DNA of 64,000 nucleotides, taken from assembly GCA_021307315.1 (NCBI GenBank), contig JAJSPD010000004.1, positions 372,001 through 436,000 of the forward strand, given 5' to 3'. The translations under genes and the position numbers were made by a program. This document shows, piece by piece, positions 55,118 through 64,000 of the stretch. The notes beneath the pieces were generated by a model, which had not been told where the DNA came from, made no database searches, and saw only the letters and a list, made by a program, of their open reading frames with translations. Position 1 is the first letter of the stretch, and every line of letters starts with the position of its first letter. Source of the stretch: Bisporella sp. PMI_857 (lineage: Eukaryota; Ascomycota; Leotiomycetes; Helotiales; Helotiaceae).

Positions 55118-58100
55118 TTAGAACATACCACCCTCCATCTGTGCCATCGCAGCCTTGATCTCGCGAGGGTGGCGTTCGGATGGTTGTTTGTTGGCAGAGG
55201 GAATCTGTGGCGTGTTCGTGGTGCTGCGACTAGGTGCTGGTGCCCAAGGTGCAGGTACGCTCTCATATGGACTAATATCCTGAAGAGGGCTGCGAGTTCG
55301 GTCAAGGGTTGGAGATGTGACATTCCTTCCTCGACTGGCGCTGCGTAGACGCTCGGCAGCGCGCGAAAAACGGCTAGAGATGCTGTTGTCTGTCTCGCTA
55401 CGACCACGGCTGTGACTGATGCGGGATTCGCGTGCGAAGGGTGGTTGAGGTGGTGCTGGGGCTTCGCCTGCAGAGTGGCTTTTTTGCTCTTCCTCCTCAT
55501 CCATCACAATCTCGATGACCTGCGATCCAGATGATACGCCGGATACGATGGAGTTTGTATTGGAGCTTCCAGGATACAATGGTGCTGGAGGAGGTGGTGG
55601 CGGCATAGCAAGATGCTGCAACTCCTTCAAGATAGGTGGTGCAGGTGGAGGTGGAGGCGGTGGTGGAGTAAGGCTGTCGTTAGAAGGATTGATGGGCTGC
55701 TTGCTAGCCTCAATGGTCTCGTCAATACCACCGATGAAGCCGCCAGCCGAATAGATTGGACTATTGTTTCGTGACTCGTAGCCTAGGGTACCTGGCTGAG
55801 AGCTACCAGAATTGATTTTTCGACCCTGAGCGGTAGATATTCTTGGGACATTGGTTGCTCTTCTGCTACTCGGAGGTAGTGCAGCTTGGAAAGCCGGATG
55901 CAGTGGCAATGCAGCTGGAAGTGCCATCGGCGAGCTTGGCTCCTCAGGAATTGGGGCAGATGCCGATCGAGGAGGAACTCGACGTGGTGAGCTAGCTTGG
56001 TAGACTGACTTTGGAAGAAGAGGCGCGATATTCTCAAAAGCATTATTGTAGCTTATGTCGTTCGAGGCAGCCCACGTTGGTGGTTGTGCATCATACTTTT
56101 CTGGAATCTGCGGTACATCAGGAATATCTCTGCCTTCCGGATCATACTTGGGATGTTGCATGGCTCTCGGAGTCGCTGGCAGGCCAACTTGGACTTTTGT
56201 GCTATTGTGCTCTCCAGTGCGATATTGTTGACCAGGAGAAACGGTCTGGCTTCTGAAAGGAGGAACAGCCTGCTTTGGCGATGGGAATGTAGAGGCTCTT
56301 GTAAACTCTGGTGGCGTTGTTGGCTGGTAAATCATCGGAGAAAGTCTTGCGAGCTCCTCAGGATGTACAATCGGTGGAGCAGAAGGTCTTCGAGCAAGAG
56401 ACTTCCTCCTTTCCTCAAGCTCACGCGCTGCAGCCTCCTTCTTCAGTGTTCTTTCATCCTTAGTCTGATTATGGTCTTCTGTGGGCTGCTCCGACGGAAT
56501 GCGTGCATGAGATGGCCGTCGTTCCCGGGTAGGTTGAGGTAATGGTTCCTTGTTACTTGTAGTCGCTTCTTGTTCAACTACTCTCCGACTGATGGATGGA
56601 TCACGACGTCTGCGGTCAGGAGATGCATCTCGCCTAGTGCTTCGCAGCCGGCTAGTGCTTCTCTGTCGAGACCGAAATTGATCTTGATCCTTCAGGGCTT
56701 TCTTTAAGTCGGCAATATCTTCTTCGTTATCAGCTTGATAGAACTTAGCTTGCGGTGACATTGGCAACGGTGAGGAGGGTGATCGTATTGCAGAACCTTC
56801 CCGAGATTTGCTTCTACCACGTGTATCCACAATGATGAGGCGATCCAGACTCTGTCGTCGAGATCGGCTTGTGGCACGGCTTGCTGTACGACTTCCTGCC
56901 CGGTTGGCTACGGGTTGACGACTAGTTGACTCAACAGATGCTTGACGAGCTCTGCTTGATGTTCGGGGAGCTCTAGCCTTCGAAACACTAGCATCTCTTG
57001 TCCTTGAGGCGTCTGCTGTGCTAGACTCGTCTCCATATCCAAATGCACCCAGGCCTCGAAGATCCTCGGGAGACATTGGGAGTGGTGATGTAGGCGACCG
57101 CTTAGCCGGCTTGATATATCTCGCGGTAGAACGTCCCCTATCCTCGGATTGGTCTCGCGTTTTAGACTTCCGGCTACCACTACGCGCTCGGCCAGATGCT
57201 TGTTGTCGTTCGCGGCTAACATGACGAGATCTTTCCTTCTTAGCATAGTGTTGAGCAGACTCTAGACTGCTGATATATTGATCAATGCTTCTCCCCGAAA
57301 CCACTGGGCTTGCATTTCCCAAGGCTCTCTCTGATCTATAGCTCCGCTCACTTGCACCAGTTGTCATTGCCGGCGACAGCTCCGCTACTGAACCACTAGC
57401 AGACTGCTTAGATGACTTGTACTTCGAAGATGTGACAGACAGATCAGGAGAGGTCATGTAATCGCCAGTAAGGATTGACTCCATCGGTGGCCATTGAATT
57501 TGAAGTCCATCGGGTTTACGATCACGGGAACCGTTTCGGGCTCGAGCGTCACGTTTGAGGGTTGTGAAAGACCCAGGCGAGGGTGATGGAAGAGGATTGA
57601 TTGGCTTATTTCCCTTCTCCAACATAGCAGGACTTGCGTTTGCGGACCGACCTACAGGCGGCGCATACGTAGCTGAACTTAGCTGCATGAGCTCAGGCTG
57701 GGACACATTACGCTCATGGGCTCGAGAGCGCAAATCGCTCCTTTCATGCTCTGAGCCCGAATCTGCTGGTGTTGGCAGCTTCGTGGGCTCTAGTCTTCGT
57801 TGTGGAATGACATCGGATGGAGTCTCTCCAATGGACGGAAGTCGTTGTCGTCCAAACCCTCCAGGTGTAGCAGTCCGAGCAGATGTGGGTGTTTGGTAAG
57901 TACTACGAGGACCGGGTCTAAGGAATGCTGTATGCGCTGTGTCCCCAGTTGGTGAAAGAGCAGACTCAGCGATCGGCGTCACTCCACCACCAACTCCGCC
58001 CACAGGTGTACGCTCATCATCAATGCCGAAAAATTTGGATTTGGCTTGCTTGTCCCCAAATGACGTGATCAACTTTAGTGCGGATGCCTTGACAATGCTG

Positions 58101-60559
58101 CGTTGGGGTCCTCTTGCGCCTGGTGGTGACAACGGCGGGCTGAGGATTTCAGGGATGCCTCTGTGCTGAATGCCTGAGAATGTGATCGCTTGAGCACTTG
58201 GTGATGACCATGGTTCAGAAGATTCGGTTCCGGTACAAGAGAAACACCTGATGGCCAGTTGTTGTTGACTATGTTGTACTGCCCATTCTCCCCACTTTCT
58301 GACTAGCTCGGCTTGTCTCTGCCAGTCCTGTGGGAAAACCACGCATGTCAAGATTAAGGCTTCCATGTATCGCTTATGGGAAACATAGATCTCAATTGCA
58401 TCATTCTGGTCTCCCATGCCCATCATAATTGTAGCCGCAGTATGCACGTCTCCTTTTTCCAACAATCGCTGTACATATGCACGAGCAACCTTAGATTGCG
58501 ATGCTTGACCACCAATGCCACTTAAAGCTAGAAGCATCCAATCTGACGAAGTCATGGATTCCGAGCTCGTCGTCATGATGTCTGTATCGATGTCCCCAAG
58601 CCATTTTGCTAACAGGACTCGATTCGGTGACCCAGCAGGGTGTCTGCTAATCTCGTCCCGTATCAAGTCTTCAGCCTCGCCGTCCCATCCGAAAATCGTG
58701 CTGAGCATCTGCCGTCGGAGATCATTATTAGTGAGATGAGAATTGTCAAGAACTTGCGCATGACGATATGGTATGTCGCTTAATCTAGACTTGGTAAATT
58801 TGAAAAGGTCAATGGTCCTCGACTCCTCAGGACTGAGAAGGACCTCTTGACGCAGACGTGACCCTCTAGTACGTCTATATGAGTGAGAAGCGTGCGACCT
58901 GGAGCTGAGGCTGCTCATGGAAGCAGAGTCACGACTAGAACTACTAATAGATGGTTCTCTAATAGAGGTTAACGAGGAGCCAAAGGACATGCTAGTGACA
59001 TCACTTGGGGCACGTGATGTAGTTGAAATGTGCTTTCGATATTGTCGAGATGACTGAGATCCAGCGGACGATCTGGAAGTTGTCGATGCATGGCTTCTTG
59101 ATGATACAGGGCTTAACGTATCGGCACGATCAGGAATCGCGTTCGACGCATTTCTGTCTTGCTCAAACCGGTCCATCTCTCTGGCGATCCTCGCCAACGG
59201 CGACATGTGATCTTCGTCGCTTTCAGAGATGTCTAGATTAATCGGCACTGATGTTAATTCCACAGTCGCCGTAGCCGCTGGGGGATTTTGATTCTTCTGT
59301 TCTTCGATGGATATGGGTGGCGAAGGAGGTAACAGATTTGCCGGATGCTGCACATTAGCCACCAACACAGGAGGTGAGTTGAGGTCGAATTGCTGTGCGG
59401 TGTTGTTTTGTCCTAGTGTAAATAAAGTTGCACCTGGGCCATATACAGCGAGACCTCTTACATGGGGTAGAGTTGGTACGGATTCATAGCTAACATGTTT
59501 AGTGCGAACGTCCCATGACGAAGTTTCTCTGTGAGGCTATGTTAGTACCGTGTTCTTAAACACGCAAGTTGATTCATGCAAAAAAAAAAAACCACTCACC
59601 CCTCAGAATGTTGAATAATCCGACCATTTTTGGACCATCCCAGCCAGTTTGGACCTGGCTGATAATTCTCATTTCGTCTCAGGACTCGAACAACTTTTGC
59701 TGTATCATTGCTATTAGGAGACTTTGCGATGCTCCAAACCCGGAGGTCTCCATCATGTGTCTGAGCAGCCAGCATATCTGACTTTTGACGCGATGAGGAG
59801 GCATGCCATGCAAGAGTAACAATCGGTGATGGTCCTCTCGAGGTTGTCAGGTTATGAAGAATTACAAACCTTGGCTGTAAAGCTGCGATAAGCAAAGAGC
59901 CATTCGAGAATCTTTGGATTGTTAGTGGAGTTTCTTAAACGCAAGAATTCTCATTTACTTACCCGATCGCATATGTTCTACAATCTGCTGCTGGCGCAAG
60001 AGCTGTAATTGGAATTTGATCAATGGTCCGTGCTGAAATATGCTCCGAAGTTGTTGGTTCAAATAGAATCACGTTTCCTTGTGCATTTCCTGCGGGAAAG
60101 AAGTCAGTAAAACACTCCGAAAATACGTTTCGTAATCATACCAAAGGCGACATTGCCATTTCTCATCCATGCAGCTACCGTGAGGTTTTCGTAAGATGCA
60201 AACCTTGCAATTTCATCGCCTGTTAAACAATCCCACACAATCGCGGTTTGTCCGGCATCGTAGCTAACCACTAGCCTGCCTGCTCCTCGCTCACTGACTG
60301 TATCTACCGCCAACAGTTGAATTTCTTCTGTATGTCTCGAAAACCTCTTTTCTATTGTCAAGGTATCATGATGGCACACCACCACCGAGTTTCCTTGCGC
60401 ATATAAAAACATTGACGCTGTGGCAGCACATGGTTCAAACTCGCGAGCAATGGTAGGACTCGAAGACATGCTGTGACTGAGTTCCGCCAATGAGGCCATC
60501 CTTGCCTTCGAATTCGACGAGCCCTTCGAGCTCACCGACGGCTTCCTCGCGACAGACAT
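55118..60559 (-). CDS. large WD40/alpha-solenoid protein with long disordered tail
   Basis: Predicted exons are 60559-60142, 60089-59963, 59911-59600 and 59528-55118 (1755 aa). N-terminal WD40-like blades: GRLVVSYDAGQTAIVWD, EPCAATASMFLYAQGN, TALAPAADCRTYAIGFSNGS, VTLAWHASS, DGDLRVWSIAK and GLAVYGPGATLFTLGQN, to about residue 370. A low-complexity Ser/Arg linker follows, then a helical region around 540-680 (RRQMLSTIFGWDGEAEDLI, SDWMLLALSGIGGQ, ARAYVQRLLEKGDVHTAATI, QNDAIEIYVSHKRYMEALIL) resembling the alpha-solenoids of coatomer/WDR-type trafficking proteins. The rest, about 1000 residues, is disordered, rich in Ser, Arg and Pro, with SPLPMSP repeated twice and PPPPPPPPAPP near the end, closing KAAMAQMEGGMF. 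A vesicle or membrane-coat role is an inference from architecture only. Confidence 0.85.
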
Positions 60560-63500
60560 GGCGACAATATTGACCTCGTCCTCGAAATCTACAAAACGAG
60601 CAGCAGGATCGTTAGTCGGGTGCTTACATATGGCGCAGATACCCAAAGGGTACGGACAGGAAAGTCGTACATCGGAGTCCCCAACTATGGAAATCCAATG
60701 CAATATGTATGGCTGGTAGTGCAAATCGGGACTTACAGATCTCAGTCTATTGCCGCCCGCCAGCGAGAAAGAACCTGTAGAACAGGATCAAATCACAATG
60801 CACGCCCAATGCCTGCCCAATCGTTCACATGGGTGTACAGAATGGCCGGAATCGCTTGACTATCTATATCTCCTCCGAGTGAACAGCAGCTGCTGTGTTG
60901 CTGTGACAACTGTAATGCGTGTCTGTACGAGGTTTCTAGTTTTGTGTAATGATCCAGAAGCAGCAGAAAAAAAAATTGGAAAGAAAACGTTGAGTGCTGC
61001 GAAAGGAGAATTGTTACGGTAGCACGGGACCTCGTGGGAAGCCACGGAAACGTCGATAAAACTGGAGGTCTAACGCACTCGCAGGCGTCTAGGCCCAACC
61101 AGAAGCTGTGAACGATAGTCTGGCGCTTGTATCAGGGGGCCAAGGGGGGCGAAAACAGATCTTACACGCTGTTAAAAAGACAAAAATGTAGGAAAAGGCC
61201 ATGAGCGGCCGTATATCAAGTCCGGGAGCTACGTCTGAGCAAGGCGGCTAACGAGAGGTGCTAGGTGTTGTAAGTGGATAGCCCTCCGCCAGATTTAGAA
61301 ATACATCTCCAGGCGAACCATGGGATATGATGCGGATGCGGTCCGGCTCATCTCCATGCATCGAGTCAGAACTTCGCGCCCAGGGTATTAGCAGCCACTG
61401 CAGACCGCTTAAGGCGACCCTGGTGGTGCGTGGGCAGCTCAGCATGGAGATAGTGGCTCAAGTGGCATGGCCGGTGGCCTGCGAGGGAAATCAAGCACAT
61501 CCAGGGCCAAAATGACTGGAGTGACTGACCGGGCCCTGTCCAGTGCTCGGCACAAGGGACACAACGCGTGATGAGCCATGATCCCATCACACGCGGATCT
61601 TGCAGTCAAGAAAGGGAAAGTGCATAAGGCAGTCAGACGAATCGCTTCCCATAGCTAATGCTGCGATAGCTTGACATCTCCGTGCTTCGGCGAGATTAGA
61701 AGCTTCCTCTTCCTATGAGGAGCAAAAGCGGTGGCAGATGGCCGGTATTGGTGCAATAGGTGATTGATAGTACGAAGATAGAGGTTGAATTGCTGGGGAC
61801 ATGAATATCCGTTCTGGCTGTTTCGTTGGTCAATGGTCGAAAGGGGTTTAAGCAGAGGGGCCAGGGGCAGCTAAGCGAGAAAGCATGAAAAGGCACATCT
61901 GAAGATTGATAGGCTGCACATCAACATGCCGCATGCACCAGGAATCACAGCAGCATCCTATCAGCTGCAAGAGAAGCGTTATGCGCAAGGATCTGGAGGA
62001 TCTTGCCTTCGGGTCTAGCAAAACAGAGCAAATCAGTGAGAGAAGGACTCGATAACTATTAAAAGAAGAGACAGCGCCTACAAAGGGTTTATGAGTGGTG
62101 ATTGTCCCCATTGTTCTCATACTTAGCTGCTATATATCCTTTTGTAAATAGAACACGACCACTATTGCTACCACCATCACCGTCCCCTTTTTCTCATCAC
62201 ACTTACGAAAGTGTTTGTGATATCTGATATGGACGGGCAACGTTGAGCACGTTGACCGTCGTCGCTACCGTAAGGTGCGGTGTCACGACATCCCGCCATG
62301 CTACAAGGGTAGAGCTTATTGTGCTCAGACTCAGGGCCAAAAATTGAGGGGTTGGTTGATGGCGCATCCTGTGGCGCCCAAAAGGGTTCAAGCTCGAAGC
62401 TCCTCACCACTGCACTTCCCTGGCTCCTTAATGCCCCTTGGCAATAAATTAATTTTTGCTGTACATTATCATTTCCATATGCGTCCTTTCACCATCGGAT
62501 GCTTTTCCTAATATTGCTTTATCCAAGATCATCTAATGTCGTTATTATTGCCCGATAATTCTGCTTTTCTTTTTTCGATTCAGCTATCAAGCGATACATT
62601 GGTCATGGCACGGCCGGCTCTATGTTTGAGGGGGGGCTGGTTGGGGCATTGCCGCTTCGAAGTTACGAGCGGAAGAAGTACGTTGGATTGCATAGACTGA
62701 GCTCTTGGGGGTCACCGCTTGAGCATTAATATTATATCAGCTTAAACATGCCCTCCCTTCCTGTATTCCCTTCCGGACTTACCGGCGCTCCAAGTGGTGG
62801 AATTATGCTGTTTACCTAACCACTTAATCAGGTGCTGGGGGGAGCATCAATGCCCTTATCACCACTATCGCATGTGCGACATCAACAGTCTCCCGCTGCA
62901 GGAGAGTCAAAGCTCCCGCTGGCACAGCAAACTTCCAACCAGCGAAAGGCGTCGTTGGATCTACCGCCCTGGGGGCCGTTGGGGGCTAGGGGCTAGCCCC
63001 GGTGAAGCAGTCCGCCGCGGGGTGCAGGCAGATTTGTTGGTTTCGTCGTTGGTTAGCTGAACGCACGAAACACTCGCACAACATGAATGCAGAAAGAGCT
63101 AAAGTATGATGCTGTTTCTTATATATTATACCTGTGTGGTGCTCGTGCACCGTCAAAAGCAGCCGTTCAGATTCTCGGTAGAGAGTACAGTACCTGCATC
63201 GTTCCCAGCAAAAGCAGAGATACCCACTAGGTCGCTGATTAGGTTCGAGATTGCTTACGCGGGAGAAGAATTCAATGTTCTAATTAACATCGTATATCAC
63301 ATCGTTCATTAGCGATGCGCGTAAAGACATTAGCATAAGAGAGAGAGATAGAGCGGTGACGGCCGTGACCAGGGGATGATTACTCTTTCTAGCCATAACG
63401 AGAAAAAGTTTCATCACCATACGGGCACTATTGGACAAGAATCAAAAATATTGACTTTTCTATTAATTCTGATTGGATCTTTTCACCATTTTATTGTGCT

Positions 63501-64000
63501 TAATCTTTCCATAATGCAGAAGAAGCTTGCTGATCCTCGTTGTTTTCCCTTTTAACCGCCCACGCTAGGTTCCCGTTGATAGCTCCGGAATCGCATCCCC
63601 CAACGCTAACCTGAAGAATCGTCGCCGCATCATGAACCTCAAGTGGAGCTTGTTGGGTAGCATTTTTCGCCCTATCTTTTCTTTCCACCCCGCTTAGCTG
63701 TCACTTCGTGCTTGCATGAAAGAAGGAAAAGTCACTTTGCATCTCACAGGAAGCCATGGCTAGCGTTGGTTTGGGTCCAAGTTTTCATTATCAAAATAAT
63801 AAAATGCTACATAACCTAAACACGTGCACTTGTCCCTTCTTTCCTGAGCCTGGCCATAGTCTCGTGAGGAAGACCTGCCGGTCAGCGCCACCTCCTCTCA
63901 TCACCAACACCACTCTCTTTAACGGCAAGAGGCGATGTGACTCCCTTGGGAATTTAGCAACTATCGAGGTGGTCATTACCACCATCGCGGTAACACTCCT
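60560..64000. other. 3.4 kb right-end intergenic region, no gene seen
   Basis: This covers the promoter of the large WD40 gene and beyond. Many short frames exist on both strands (for example 62794-63060, 63500-63688) but none has an ATG-plus-family signature. A GA-rich simple tract lies at about 63338-63350. No tRNA, repeat or transposon was recognised. The next gene probably starts beyond the window. Confidence 0.5.

Noticed and set aside
54850..55500. 216-codon - strand frame overlapping the end of the large WD40 gene
   Set aside because: It overlaps the Pro-rich C-terminus in another frame; low-complexity Pro/His/Arg sequence produces such shadows.
62794..63312. Two + strand frames near the right end
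   Set aside because: Cys/His/Arg-rich without family resemblance, weak start context and no splice continuity.
1..64000. tRNA, rRNA, CRISPR array, intact transposon or provirus
   Set aside because: Scanning by eye for B-box-like GGTTCGA sequences, direct-repeat arrays and transposase or polymerase motifs found nothing convincing; the few GGTTCGA/GGTTCAA hits lie in coding sequence or lack a cloverleaf.

Overview
This 64 kb window is nuclear DNA of a filamentous ascomycete (Pezizomycotina). The evidence is the gene set, the many 45-75 base introns with GT..AG ends and CTAAY-like branch sites, fungal-type orthologues (Icp55, Atg12, PanB, Ubc8/Gid3, Pan2, Scp160, XPF/Rad1, a PAK kinase, a HECT ligase), and several 2EXR-domain genes, a family expanded in this group. 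Placement in Leotiomycetes is my inference from the 2EXR abundance and protein style, and it is not proven.

Layout. 0-6 kb holds Icp55 (mitochondrial Xaa-Pro aminopeptidase, +), ATG12 (+) convergent with panB (-), and UBC8 (+). UBC8 is split by eight introns and needs exons of 8, 3 and 1 nucleotides to encode the conserved protein. 7.7-13.8 kb holds an MFSD5-like molybdate-anion transporter (-) divergent from PAN2 (+). Each is interrupted by one missing base in a homopolymer run. 15.7-18.5 kb holds three unnamed genes: a zinc-ribbon protein, a coiled-coil protein with a repeat-rich leader, and a GC-rich secreted/membrane protein. 19-23 kb is an Scp160/vigilin multi-KH protein (-). 23-26.6 kb is a large gap with homopolymers and ATTC repeats leading to a CRIB-PAK kinase (26.7-29.4 kb, +). 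30.2-31.8 kb is an unnamed secreted protein.

32-36.7 kb is a tandem cluster of three 2EXR genes (-), the middle one broken, followed by a tiny conserved two-exon gene for a 65-residue lipid-anchored-looking protein. 38-39 kb is poorly resolved. 40-42.8 kb is XPF/Rad1 (-), divergent from a small hydrophilic protein (+), followed by a HECT ubiquitin ligase with an AZUL zinc finger (44-48 kb, +). 49.2-51.3 kb is another 2EXR gene and a decayed neighbour (+). 52.2-53.8 kb is a conserved-looking unknown (-). 55.1-60.6 kb is a 1755-residue beta-propeller/alpha-solenoid protein with a very long disordered tail (-). I see no gene in the last 3.4 kb.

Most genes are housekeeping and do not form one pathway. 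Three are ubiquitin or ubiquitin-like components (ATG12, UBC8, HECT) and two act on RNA (PAN2, Scp160), but nothing suggests a functional cluster. The most unusual signal is the microexon architecture of UBC8. Other points worth following are the two homopolymer frameshifts, the birth-and-decay 2EXR arrays and the 65-residue gene. No tRNA, rRNA, CRISPR, intact transposon or viral gene was seen. All exon boundaries were read by eye from frame, splice motifs and remembered family conservation.
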